NCBI GenBank assembly: GCA_949752735.1
Contig: OX457040.1
Location: forward strand, 4,009,583-4,073,582
DNA from: Lumbricus terrestris
Lineage: Eukaryota > Annelida > Clitellata > Crassiclitellata > Lumbricidae
DNA length: 64,000 bases
Direction: 5' to 3'
This document shows, one piece after another, positions 21,846 through 32,480 of the stretch. The notes under the pieces were generated by a model, which was not told where the DNA came from, searched no databases, and saw nothing but the letters and a program-made list of their open reading frames with translations. The stretch's first letter is position 1. The number at the start of each line of letters is the position of its first letter. The translations under genes were made by a program, and so were the position numbers.

Positions 21846-22018
21846 AACAGTGGTGGCCCGAGGATTTCATTTTTGGGTAAGGCTGAATCCTCGCGGAGGA
21901 AATTCTCCATTTTCATTCGCCAAAATTTCTGACGACTTTTTTCGTCACTTGGTCGAAATCTCAATCGTAATTTATATAGCGCCCCTTCAAGGTACCTACG
22001 CAGGGGCGCTCCCGGCCG
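21846..22018. mobile_element. hAT-like end fragment next to a SINE-1 tail
   Basis: CAGTGGTGGCCCGAGG at 21847 looks like a hAT terminus. The text that follows (AAATTCTCC..., TTTCTGACGACTTTTTTCG) resembles 14575-14640 and the left end of the 4.6 kb hAT element. 21970-22018 is a reversed SINE-1 3' end (GCGCCCCTTCAAGG...GGGGCGCTCCC). No right terminus was found. Confidence 0.5.
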
Positions 22019-22750
22019 AGATCAAGCGAAACAAACAGTCTTCAACAGTTTGTGAAATTGGGAAGAGATTGGGAGGTGTCGCATAGTCAAGGGAAGTCAA
22101 TTCCAGGTTGTTGGACCAACCACAGAGAACGAGCGCCTCTGCATTGTTGCAGAGCGAGTGAAAGGCACCATTAAGTCCCCATGCACAGCAGAGCGCAGTA
22201 CGCGGCGGCCCATGCACGTGGAAAGAGGGAGGCAAAGCTCACACAGATAAGAGGGTGCCCAGAATTATGAATGACAATGTTTAGATTGTTGTAACGTAGG
22301 AATAAATTTCCGTTTCAAACGTGAATATGCGATGATTTTGTTCCTGTAGCTTGTCAACGAGAACTTCCCGGGTCACCTTCTCTGCGACTTTTTCCAGGTT
22401 TGCAGTGTATTTGGACATTGGCCATTATTTTTAACATTTATCGCCGTTCGTTTGCAATAATTCAACTGTTCAGAATGAAACGTAAGTATGACTTATAAAC
22501 ACCTTTAATAGAGTCACCCATGTTTAATAAGAAAGCACCAACCGGGTGAAAAAAACAATTGCCACAGTTACATAATGGCCCTGGGATAGCCTACAGGAGG
22601 ATCGAAAGAAATAAGCGTAGTCATTTCACTCAAGCTCTGACACTGGTTGTATACTCTGCCAGTGCCAGGCACAGGACTGGATGAAGGAGGAGGGCGTTGC
22701 TAATGATCTTTGTTTTCACACAGTGACCTTAACCCTTTACCAACCAAGTT
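22019..22750. other. Non-coding array sequence
   Basis: No gene is seen. A recurrent box lies at 22499 (TATAAACACCTTTAATAGAG). The module at 22650-22735, with GGATGAAGGAGGAGGGCGTT, is shared with 39138-39225 and, reversed, with 63313-63360. Confidence 0.6.
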
Positions 22751-22974
22751 GTGGGGCGCGGTGGTGCAGTGGTGGCGTCGTTGCCTTGAAGCCGGAAGGT
22801 TCGAGGTTCGAATCCACCTCGCCGCGTAGGAGGGACCTTGGGCAAGTCCTTCACTCGCAATTGCTCAGCGCTTCGGCGTGAAACTCCGATGCAGTGTCCG
22901 CTCTGCATTCGGGAGCGCCTCTGAGTAGAGAGAGCTTGAAGGGGCGCTATAACAAGTGCACATACAAACAAAAG
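22751..22974 (+). mobile_element. tRNA-SINE-1, best-preserved copy
   Basis: The tRNA-like head GGGGCGCGGTGGTGCAGTGG includes an A-box (TGGTGCAGTGG). The B-box GGTTCGAATCC follows 60 bp later. The body contains ACCTTGGGCAAGTCC and CGCTTCGGCGTGAAACTCC. The 3' end, GGGAGCGCCTCTGAGTAG then GGCGCTATAACAAGTGC and ACAAACAAA, closely matches the 3' tail of the L2-like LINE. This points to trans-mobilisation by that LINE. Confidence 0.92.
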
Positions 22975-24658
22975 TGTAGTAAATGGTATGGGATATCCTA
23001 TACTCTATAAGTCAGAAAAGGGTTAAACTGCATCTACAACTTCAACTCTGAAAGAGAGTCTTGGGTGAGAAATATACAATGCGACTCTGTTTTCTTAACT
23101 TCACGACTATGATCGTCAATGATGCCGCCAACGATAGACACTGTAAACAAGAAGCAGTATAATTATCATATTCATACTCATAGATGCAGCAACTAGTCTC
23201 ATTCGGATCTTAGCTTGTGTAGGCCGATGATATTCTGCCTATTATTTTGGTTTAAATGTATTAAGTTAGACGATGTACAGTGTCGAGCGTTGAAGAACAT
23301 ACTGACCTACTTACAAATTCAGTTCAAAAATTGACGTTTGGTATAATTACGATAAATTAACAAACATCAAATACTAAACGGCATCCGTTGGATTTTGTAG
23401 AACACTAGAAAAGACATTGCAGCAATTGACATTATCGCACAGTCCGATGACTTCAACTACGTTTTTGAAATATCAAATAAAAAAAGAAGCGTGTATAAAC
23501 ACCTTTGTTAAGAAGTGTCATTATGTTATAAATAAACCTAGATTGCGATTGATGCGTAGATTGTGGCTATCCTGGCCTTATTACAATTTCTTTTGAAACA
23601 AGGTTTACACCAACAGCCTTATTGGTCGTAAGATGTCAGACTCTAAGAACCATTTTTGTTGCGCTCGAACTGCAACTATCCGATCGTTGATTGTGCCAGT
23701 CCTAAAAGTATATCAAATGGAAGGGCGACTCTAAACCGTCATATTTCTTTAGATACTTCACCGTTAATTAAACAGAAAATAATCATCCACCGGACAAAAA
23801 ACCGTTTAAATATTGTCTGCTTCGAAGAGTAATCTCCTAAGCTAACCGTGCAGAGGCTGTCACGTGCATGCACTGTAAGCGACGTCACTTTCTCAGCCTC
23901 GGTATACGACGCCTGATAGTCAAGTCCTCTCCGTATCATCCACTCAACGACAGTGTTATCAGTTTTCTCTCTTTTATACTTTTACCTCTTTCTAGATTTG
24001 AGGATCAAGGTCAACGTCAGCACCAGATTTGATCAAGCAGAGCAGCTTGAACGTGAAATAAAACTACCGGAATTCAGTAAGCAGCTACGTGAGAAAGTAT
24101 AACCTTATAGAACTAATTAAACACCTTTATTATAAAATATTATTAAACTACAATAAGGACGAGCTGGCTCGAGTCAATACTTGAAGATGCATCGGCTAAA
24201 TGTCGTAAGCTACTGGAAATCTAAAAGTCTGATTGAGCGCTAATCACAAGATGTAAAAGCGAGGAAACGACGACAACATAATTATAATAATAGAAGGATT
24301 GTACAAACATACCGTACTCAGACGTGATGACGGTAGAAGAGGCTAACGGAGCCCGAAAGACGTCAAAATGCAGTGCCGCAAACACGAACCCACCAACAGG
24401 GTGAAGAGCAGAACGTCGTAGAAGACAGCACCGTCTAACTCTCATGACAGAGAGGGAAAACCACAAGCGTGGATACGCTCAACGAGAGACCTCCACCAAG
24501 CACACACCTCACCAACAAGAGAGACCTTCCGCCTATTCCTCTCAGCTTTTATAGACAAGGGCAAGTTCACTTAAGAAGACAATCCTCTAAGACACGCACG
24601 TGCCCCCAAAGTCAGATTAAGTAAGGTGAGCAAGAAGGGCCATAGAGACTAGATCTCT

Positions 24659-24659
<1 letters not shown>
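22975..24659. other. Non-coding array sequence
   Basis: No gene is seen. Boxes occur at 23497 (TATAAACACCTTTGTTAAG) and 24115 (AATTAAACACCTTTATTATA). The former is followed by GTGTCATTATGTTATAAATA, a typical downstream neighbour. Short open frames such as 24221-24466 (minus) have no recognisable domain. Confidence 0.55.

Positions 24660-24718
<59 letters not shown>
24660..24718. repeat. (AT)n microsatellite
   Basis: About 29 AT dinucleotides without interruption. Confidence 0.97.
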
Positions 24719-24720
<2 letters not shown>

Positions 24721-24821
24721 CAAACAACAATTATCCAAACAGGTATACAGATATACAGTCAATCATTAATTTTTTTTCATATTACGGTGTAAGAAGATGA
24801 AAAGCAATTGAAAGCTAATCT

Positions 24822-25639
24822 CATTATTATTCGTGCGATGGATATTTAATGTGGCGTCGATTTTGACGTCTCTGTTGACCGCTAAATGTCGCTAAACATC
24901 GGAGGCTATGCGGTTTTTATTGCTAGATTAAACACCTTTATTAAGTAGCCCCAGTGTTCTACAAATATAATCATGAATAGATTTTGCCGTTTGGGTAGCG
25001 TCGACTTCTAAATACCATTACTCAAAACTCTAGACTTCATATTTCTAAAATAATTAAGCAATAAAAAACATGCTTAGCTATTTTCATTGACTCTGAAAGT
25101 GCGCTTTATAATTGTATGCACTATTTTCCTACATTAAATTTGAATAGCAGGGCACATGCTACTCGATCGAATATCAAAATTCTTATGTTTTGAAAATGTC
25201 TTTAAACAGTAACTAACTTCATTGGACAGTAAGCCAGACAGTCTGCAACCCAGGGTATTGCGAGTCGCAATTATATGCATAAAAGAAGAGCGAGACGTCG
25301 ACAGATTTGATGACCGCAAGATGTAGAGAACTACGTATTTTAAAAGGCTTCTACTAGACACCTTCGTTGAGAGTTTATAGCAATTATAAAATTTATAAAT
25401 GCTATAAATTCTCAACGAAGGTTATAAATAATATTATAATTGATTTTATCGTTATACAGCAACTGAACCTCCAGACGTTTAAATATTTAATATTTAAAAG
25501 TCTGGGGGGTCAGTTGCTGTATAACGATAAAATCAATTATAATTAATTTTATTATGTCGTCCTCACAATAAATAAATTATTGTCAGATTTATAATTATCA
25601 TATTTCAGCTAGTGGCAGCTTCATGATTATTTTAAAGAA
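24822..25639 (+). repeat. Local duplication C, copy 2, with an inverted insertion
   Basis: It matches 20196-20917. Boxes lie at 24926 and 25357. It carries about 105 extra bases (25391-25495) that are complementary to both neighbouring stretches, producing two adjacent hairpins. Confidence 0.88.
25361..25545. repeat. Two adjacent long hairpins
   Basis: Hairpin 1: CCTTCGTTGAGAGTTTATAG (25361) pairs with the complement ending at 25421, a 22-bp stem with one mismatch. Hairpin 2: 25434-25486 (includes ATCGTTATACAGCAACTGA) pairs with 25500-25545, a stem of more than 40 bp with a few mismatches. The loops are AT-rich. Confidence 0.9.
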
Positions 25640-26012
25640 ACAAGGGAGGTGTGACAGAGGCATGGACAGATAGAGACACGGACAGACTCATTGACAGAGG
25701 CAAGCGAATAGACAAAATGGCGAGCAGGGAGATAGAGCGACAGACAGTTATAATCATTCAGACAGTTGTAAAACGGACAGAGCAAACGACACTGGAGATT
25801 GGCCGCTTCTGTTTATTCTGATGTATTCCATAATATAGGATAACTATAATTCAATATCCCGCTTAAACCTTTCTTTGTTCTTCCTTATTGCTTCTCAATG
25901 GACTGTGCCAGTACAATGATTGTTTAAGGTAGGTACTAATCAGTAGTATGCTATAATCGTCAAAAACCAGCAATTATTCAATCAAAATAAGCCAACAAGT
26001 CGTCCTAATGTT

Positions 26013-27450
26013 GCCGGTGTCACGAAACAGAGTATCCCCCGTATTAATTGTATCCCCCAAATAAAAAAAGTCGAAAAAATCGCTTCAGCGTGTATTTTTT
26101 TGGGGAAAATTAATTTTCATCCTCTTTGTTTTTAACAATGACACTAACAGGTAGGTTTAACCCTCAGGCTACCAAGCTTTTTTTGTAACACTGACTACCA
26201 AAGGGGGGGGGGTGGTTGCCCCCCTGGATTTTGGGTTTGGTTTGAGATATCATAACTTGTAATACACCATTGGATTCAGCATTCATTTCTGCACAAAATT
26301 GTATATTTAGGTTTATAAAATATGAATGGACCCAGAAATTATGAATTTTTTACCATGGATACCCGTCGATTCCACAAAACGTATACTTACGCATAGGGAA
26401 CTGGGAATATATTAGATTCTGTGTGTTTTAAACATGATTTATATATAACAAATAGTTTACATGTAATAAAGTCCAATGTTCAACTATAGAAACTAGTAAT
26501 AAGTCTGTTTCATGTTAAATCAAAACAAAAAAACATGTTTTAGCCGCTGAAAAACGTTTACGCAGACATATCGGCTTGCGTTGTAAAAAAACTCCAACAT
26601 TTTCACACATTTTAATTTATTTTGAGCACTTCCGGTCATCAAAAGACAAATTATTCAGTATCATAAAATATCCCTGAATGCCCTCTACAGAATGGCATAA
26701 TTTTATTTCTATTGAAAAATAAATTATGTGCAAGTTATAATAGAAAAAACATGAAACTTTTATGAAAATAAAACACCTTTATATATATTTCAATTTATTT
26801 TGAGCACTTCCGGTTGTCAAAAGACAACTCAATGAGCATGGAAATGTAGCCCCACATTCCCTCTATAGAATGGTATAATTTATGTCTCTTAATATTAAAG
26901 GGCGGAAAAGTTACAGACGTTATTCTAGGGGGGGATCCACCCCCCCCCTAGGTACCTTGGGTATATCGGGTGTAACTTTTGAACGGTAGGGGGCATCATA
27001 AAAATATTTGGCTCAAAATGTGTCCCAATGAACCCTCTACAGCTACCAATTTTTTCAAAATTTTATTCCAGACGGAACGCGTTTTGATTTGCAAAAAACC
27101 TAGGGGGTGGCAACCACCCCCCTGGTAGCCAGAGGGTTAATCCTACTAGATAATTTGTTTTGCCATGTTTTTAGAGCACTTAAAACATTTAAAACACTTA
27201 AGAACACTCAGAGTCACAAAATAAATTCGAGTTGCCTTTATCTGAGCATTGCTTAGGACACTTAAAACAATTAGAGCCACTTTAAATTTTGATTACAGCA
27301 TAAATATTTGTATTATGCGCATTTTTCAAAAAAGGGGATAGAATGGTTTATCCCCCCGTATAGTATAGACCGGTTAATTCCATCCGGGGGATAGATTAAT
27401 TCATCCCCCCGATAGCTTTCAGGGGGGATACTCCGTTTCGTGTCACCGGC
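26013..27450. mobile_element. TIR element of unknown superfamily, host of a piggyBac insertion
   Basis: The left end GCCGGTGTCACGAAAC and the complement of the right end, GCCGGTGACACGAAAC, differ at one base, and AGAGTATCCCCC / GGAGTATCCCCC follow. The inverted similarity continues into G-rich and AT-rich blocks (GGGGGATAGATTAATTCATC near the right end). Without the nested piggyBac element it is about 460 bp. No TSD is convincing, so I cannot assign a superfamily. No coding sequence is present. Confidence 0.78.
26157..27140. mobile_element. piggyBac-type non-autonomous element
   Basis: TTAA lies at 26157-26160 and 27137-27140. The termini CCCTCAGGCTACCA and TGGTAGCCAGAGGG are complementary except at one position. 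Subterminal GGGGTGGTTGCCCCCCTGG and GGTGGCAACCACCCCCCTGG are also inverted. The 976-bp interior is AT-rich with no transposase frame. It contains two direct copies of TTTATTTTGAGCACTTCCGG (26623, 26803). Confidence 0.9.
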
Positions 27451-27659
27451 CACAGTGCAAAGATGAGGAGCATTTCATTGAACTGGTCCTGAGCGTGTCA
27501 TGGATAATTGGAGGCTTCAGAAACTTTCTTAGATTCGGCAAATGAGACCAATGCCGTCATTCCAACTCTATTCCTAACACCGACAGTGCATGAAAGAGTA
27601 GGCCTACTCAATAGAGCTGTCTTCATTCAAATCTAGATAACTCGTACAAATAATTATTG

Positions 27660-27838
27660 TAACCGACGCTGGTGGCTTTATTGTATTGCAGGCTGTCTGC
27701 TCTGTTAGCGTAGTTAAGATTTCTGTATTCTGTGATATCCGTTCTTGTGAATTGTTTAATTTCCATAATTGTACACTGTAACCGGTTGCGTTCTGTCAAC
27801 CGGATTGTTGAATAAAGAGAATATTATTATTATTATAT
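27660..27838 (+). mobile_element. Retroposon 3' end with (ATT)n tail
   Basis: The sequence ends GGATTGTTGAATAAAGAGAA followed by (TATTAT)n. This resembles the GAATAAACAAATATTATT end of SINE-2, but the upstream part differs, so it is a related or composite element. Confidence 0.55.
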
Positions 27839-28014
27839 TATAATCATCATTATTTACATAAAAACATATCTGAGCTCTTTACCGCCAATCGGCATGGCGT
27901 TTTAAAAACGAATTGTATATTGGACGATTAATTGATGTCAAACGACGATGCACCAGAAAGACGTGGTTAAGTGCAATGGGATTTGAAGACAGCATTATTT
28001 TAGTCATTTCAGTG

Positions 28015-28205
28015 GATACCATTTAGCAAGGAACAACAGGAGGAGCACGTGCGCGTGGAAGACCGGGGGCCAATTGTATGGAAAATATAAGGTTTTGGAC
28101 TAGTCCAATCATGTGTCAACTGATGAGGGCAGCCGAAGACAAATGTATTTGGTAACAGACAGTTCATGCTGAGGCCCAACTTCGGCTGAAGACAAAGACA
28201 AAGAC
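28015..28205 (+). pseudogene. LINE reverse transcriptase C-terminal remnant
   Basis: In broken + frames the text reads GGARARGRPG-like, then a Trp/Ile-poor stretch, ending in CAAAGACAAAGACA. The RGRP block is shared with the minus-strand LINE remnants at 15600-16640 and 56985-57415. It is short and heavily decayed. Confidence 0.5.
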
Positions 28206-28225
28206 ATTATAGCAACTACGTGCGG

Positions 28226-28790
28226 TCTGTTTCTATTATGACGCTAAAATATAATGTAAGAAAGGTGTTTAATTCACGCGTTTTATTTCAGGCGCAGTGT
28301 CCACCATTCAGCGACAACTTGGGTCTAACTGCAGTTTATGTCACCTTACGTCATAATAATATTTTTTTTTTTAATTTATAAAGCCCTCAGGAGCTGATCT
28401 AAATCATTATTAATGAGATCCTATGCTTAAAAATGTTTTGGAATGAATGAATGAATGACAGTATTTGAGGAATACCATTTATTAACCGTGTGCATTCTGT
28501 TTCTATTATGGCGATAAATTAAAACGTAAGAAAGGTGTTTTGATTGTAACATGTTTAACGACACTGCCATTTCTTTTTTACCGGTGTAGCCAAACGAGCC
28601 AGTTCGAAAGGTGTTTAATTCACGCGTTTTTATTTCAGGCGCAGTGTCCACCTTTCAGCGATAACTTGCGGTCTAACTGCAGTTTGTGTCACCTTACGTC
28701 ATAATAATTGTTATTAATTCCTTTATGAAACTCGCATGAGCTGATCTAAATAATTAACGAGATCCTATGCTTAGAAAAGTCACTGAATCC
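28226..28790 (-). repeat. Tandem duplication of array unit in minus orientation
   Basis: 28226-28440 and 28495-28785 share CTGTTTCTATTATG, AAAGGTGTTTAATTCACGCG, TTTCAGGCGCAGTGTCCACC, GTCACCTTACGTCATAATAA and GAGATCCTATGCTTA. Three reverse-oriented recurrent boxes fall here (28263, 28533, 28609). It is a local head-to-tail duplication with a unit of about 340 bp. Confidence 0.8.
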
Positions 28791-28852
28791 GACTCTTGGA
28801 CATACAGTGCTGCATAACCAATATGATGCGTCCGTGTTACAACCAATTAGGT

Positions 28853-28860
<8 letters not shown>

Positions 28861-28911
<51 letters not shown>
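28861..28911. repeat. (AT)n microsatellite
   Basis: About 25 AT dinucleotides. Confidence 0.95.
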
Positions 28912-28913
<2 letters not shown>

Positions 28914-29810
28914 CCGGAGGGTTGCGTAACGAATGTCAACACGATAGAGAGACTTGAACGTTGAATGATACGCTATAGGCTAGAAATGTTTTCCCGATAA
29001 TATTAAAAAGTACACAAGCTTTATCGTTGAGATAACTTTCATTGCATGTAAACTGACGTTTGGATCTTGTGGAATTATGCTGTAATAATAATGCCAAATA
29101 AATTTCTGTCGAGGGCAACGGCCTATGTCGTCAAATCTGGATCCATCCATCCACCGCGAAATGCAATGGCTCTTGGCGTGTGTGTACTTTTCGGTGTCAT
29201 TTTTGAGCAGCGGGAATGTTAAGTGTTCATTGATAGATGATGTTGGATATGATATTTTATGTCTATAGGATCACTTCGCTGGAGTAATTCATATATTGGT
29301 CGTTTGTTGTTTTCAAGCACGTCAACGCGCGTGGTTCTGTTTCATGTGTGTATGCATGAGTCGATATTTTTGCAAGTGTGCATAGTCAGACAAAGAGATA
29401 GGTGGCGCCAGAGAGACATGCGGCGATGCTACTTAACTATACCTTTAAAAAACTAACGCGCACACAGATCGCTCTAATTTAGACACCTTTTAAGAATATC
29501 GCTCTTGTACTATAAAAAATGTGACACTGCAACTATAGACAAGTAGAAGATCCGATAAAATTCATTTGTGTTGCAATGTGCCATGTGAATGGTGAATCAC
29601 CGTTCGAACTATTTTATTGGATGATAATGTATTACACTCTAATTTAAATAGTTTTAAAGCATACATTGCTCGTCATAAATTTCTTGGATAAAAATGCAAA
29701 ATGCTTCTCGTCTATGTTATCTGCCGACGTCAGCAGACTTTGTTGCCGTAAGATGTCGCTAAACTCTCCATTCATTCATCTTCAATTCAATAAGTATACC
29801 CTATATTATG
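28912..29810. other. Non-coding array sequence
   Basis: No gene is seen. The CATCCATCC-ended module lies at 29105-29155, a recurrent box at 29478 (AATTTAGACACCTTTTAAG) and GTAAGATGTCGCTAAAC at 29748. Confidence 0.55.
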
Positions 29811-30308
29811 TGTGGTCCTGGGCACGACGTTAAACTGCATCCATCCTCTGCCACAGGGAACCAACAACTTCCCTGTGCCGGTCCTAAGCCCGGATAAAAT
29901 GAGGAAGGTTTGCCAGATGGTTGGAGATACGCTGGCAGTAAAAGACCAAGACCATAGAAATCCCCAAAAACCAAGGCACAAGTGACATAGCGACCCAGAT
30001 GCTTCAAGGTGTCATGATGTGGAGCTGACATGCACAGGCCGGTCAGGACAGACCAGTGGAGAGAGTCAGGGGAGAGAGCGTGGGACACATACGGGCATTG
30101 ACCCAGGTTGTCCTTCGTGCCTCTCTCCCAATATTCTCTTCAATCAGACAAAGTGGTCAAGCTGCTCCAAGATGTTAATGGTATGGACCTGCTGACCGGA
30201 CCGGTTGAAGCTGGGCAGCATGACGCGAGACAGACTCAGACAGAGAGTGGCGTCGGACACCTACGGGTATTTGGCCCATGGATTTTGATGATGATGATGA
30301 TGATGATA
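29811..30308 (+). mobile_element. Dispersed repeat family G, copy 2, ending in (GAT)n
   Basis: It is co-linear with 14854-15353 from GGGCACGACGTTAAACTGC to the terminal GATGATGATG run at 30284-30308. The minus strand stays open for 95 codons, but without a recognisable domain and with a different protein in copy 1, so it is probably not coding. Confidence 0.78.
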
Positions 30309-31039
30309 TTATGTGTCAGTGCCAGTGATAAGTCTAAATAAATGAGGAGGGCGATGCCAGTCATCTTTATTACGAAACAGCGGGAACTTATACGTTACTG
30401 ACCAACCAAGTGATTAGTCAAAGCGTTCATTTAGACACCTCTGGTACATTGTGATCCGACCCTACATAAGCATGGAACAAGGAACATTTTGCGTTGTATC
30501 ACTGGCGTACGGATTCTTGCTGAAGCAGGGTGTCGACGTTGAAAATCACTGCTATTACAAAGTGTCGTTAATCGTAAACACCTAAAACAGCAATCTATTA
30601 TTGCTATAATTATACGCCATTTGATATTGAACGTGACGTCATTCGATTGTCGCCGCGAGCAACTTCGTTATCAAGAAACCTCGTTCCTTTGGAATGACAA
30701 TGTCGATATTTGCGTATGATTTCTACAGAACAGTGGGGCTAAGAAATAAGAAACGGTGTTTACGTTGAGGGTTTGGACGAGACATGGAGGGCTTGACGAA
30801 TACGGTCGCTTGGTTGTAGTTCATATTTCTTAATAATATTACTTTTGAGTTTTGAATCGTTGTTTTTGAGTATTTGTCTCGTTTGCCTTCTTGAAGCGAA
30901 ACAATAAAATCTATGACGAGAAAAAAATCCATGAGATCATCGCGGTCGACAAACAGACGGACGATTCGGGAATTGGACGACATGCATGTAGATGACTATG
31001 GTTACACATCTCTGGGTGAGACGGTCTTCCCGTGTGTGA
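30309..31039. other. Non-coding array sequence
   Basis: No gene is seen. Boxes lie at 30433 and 30576. The latter is preceded by AAGTGTCGTTAATCGTAAAC, a compact fusion of the two recurrent boxes only about 15 bp apart. Confidence 0.55.
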
Positions 31040-31260
31040 CACGGTGTGTGTCCGTCTGTCTGTCTGTCTGTTTCCCTCGATCAGCCTGTAACTGAGTCTA
31101 TATATCAGCGTGCTTCTGTCTGTCTGTCATTCTGTGTATCAGTCGGTCTATGAATGTGCATCTGTCTGTCTGTTTGCCTGTCTATGTCTGCCTGCCTATC
31201 TGTTATACCGGAGTCGTTTATGGACATACATGTATGTATGTCTGCCTGTCTCTCACTGTG
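31040..31260. repeat. Degenerate (CTGT)n tract
   Basis: The tetranucleotides TCTG/CTGT are interrupted by other bases over about 200 bp. The Cys-rich open frames on the + strand come from this repeat. Confidence 0.85.
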
Positions 31261-32074
31261 CGTCTGTATGAGGGTTGTCGTCGACTCCCTTCTACTGGTT
31301 TGCATGATTGCGACTGTCATAGTTATGGGGCTAAGTGTTTTATGGCACTTCCACAATAATTATAATCTTTTATATCTAATCAAAATTCTAAATCCTGTAA
31401 TTCCTATTCTCTAAAACTACCCTAAAAGTGTAGGCAAATAGAGCTTAATTATCATAGACTCTTTCAGAGTATAATGGCTCCACGTCGTGTCGTTTATTTC
31501 ATATTTTTTTAGATTATAATCTTGAACTGCAGTAACTTGAGCAAACACATTTACTGCAACGCATGCTCTATCTACAAAAAACGCATTGATGTGGATGGAT
31601 GGATACAGATTTGACGACAACCTATGACAACAGAGGCCATTGATCTTGACAAAAAATTGGCATATTACAGCACTAATGTAATTATTGACATATTACAGCA
31701 CTAGAGCCACCATTAATGTTAGTAAATTGATGTCACTAATTGCTTTAAATTGTAGAATAATAGTGCAATCTATTAAAGGTGTCTAATTTCACTCTCAAAT
31801 TTAACGTAGCCTACTGCCTCCGCTGTTTAGCGACATCTAACGGTCTACAGATACGATCGTAGTCGTCGAAACATTAAATTTCCACACGAAGGATACTAAT
31901 ATTCGCTTTCAATTAGCGACATTTGTGATTGTCGTGGCATATAATTTATTATGACGTTGTCGACATTAGGCTACATGGCCGTAATCGCCATGTAAAGCAT
32001 CGATAATTTCGATAGTTTAACGAATCTTAAAGGCCTTTATTTGCAACGCAATGCGACATAATCTGCAGTTAGAC
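31261..32074. other. Non-coding array sequence, partly inverted
   Basis: No gene is seen. 31578-31650 carries the GGATCCATCC-type module in reverse. 31735-31860 carries a reverse box pair, TATTAAAGGTGTCTAATTTC with TGTTTAGCGACATCTAACGG. This is the exact mirror of the arrangement at 10060-10150, including CTACAATT-type neighbours. Confidence 0.65.
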
Positions 32075-32147
32075 CAAAAGCGCTTCTGAGTCGATTTTTT
32101 GAAGAGGTTCTATGTAAATTCTCAAAATGAATGACTGAAGTTGTAGC
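32075..32147 (+). mobile_element. L2-like LINE 3' tail fragment
   Basis: AAGCGCTTCTGAGTCG, then TGAAGAGGTTCTATGTAAAT and AATGAATG, are the last 70 bp of the LINE family at 10421-11541. Confidence 0.75.
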
Positions 32148-32251
32148 TGAATGTTGGAAACCGAACCTAATATAAAAAAGTGAGTTTAACACCTTTGTTA
32201 AGTCATTTAGTAACGCCATAATATGCACAGACCTCAGTCGACGATATGTGT

Positions 32252-32480
32252 CATTTGTAATCGTAATCGTAATCGTAATCTCCTAATTTCTAAAGCGCCA
32301 CTGGAAAGCCAAGCGCGGGGCACCGGCTTATTCACGAGCGCTGCGTTGTGTTAGGAGGGTTGTCCGTGAGAGTAGTCCGTGGTGGTCCGGGTCGAGTTAC
32401 CATAGGATCAGGATCAGATGCGTTGAGTCAAAAGGGTTGTCCGTAAGAGTAGTCCATGGTGGTCCGGGTCGAGGTACCGT
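32252..32480. repeat. (GTAATC)n and a 76-bp direct duplication
   Basis: GTAATCGTAATCGTAATC at 32256-32280 is followed by TTTCTAAAGCGCCACTGG, which looks like a reversed LINE/SINE 3' end with a hexanucleotide tail. GGGTTGTCCGT(G/A)AGAGTAG with TGGTGGTCCGGGTCGAG occurs at 32355 and 32431. Confidence 0.7.

Noticed and set aside
22751..22820. Possible tRNA gene
   Set aside because: It is the head of SINE-1; the same sequence recurs at many sites with the same body.
26773..26790. AAAACACCTTTATATAT inside the piggyBac-type element
   Set aside because: Isolated short match without the usual neighbours; treated as coincidence.
31150..31414. Cys-rich small proteins that could look like secreted peptides
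   Set aside because: They derive from a degenerate (CTGT)n tract and lack a stable Cys framework across frames.
32252..32285. Telomere-like (GTAATC)n
   Set aside because: Not a known telomeric unit, only about four copies, and it sits at a reversed LINE/SINE-type 3' end like the (ATTACA)n at 59308.
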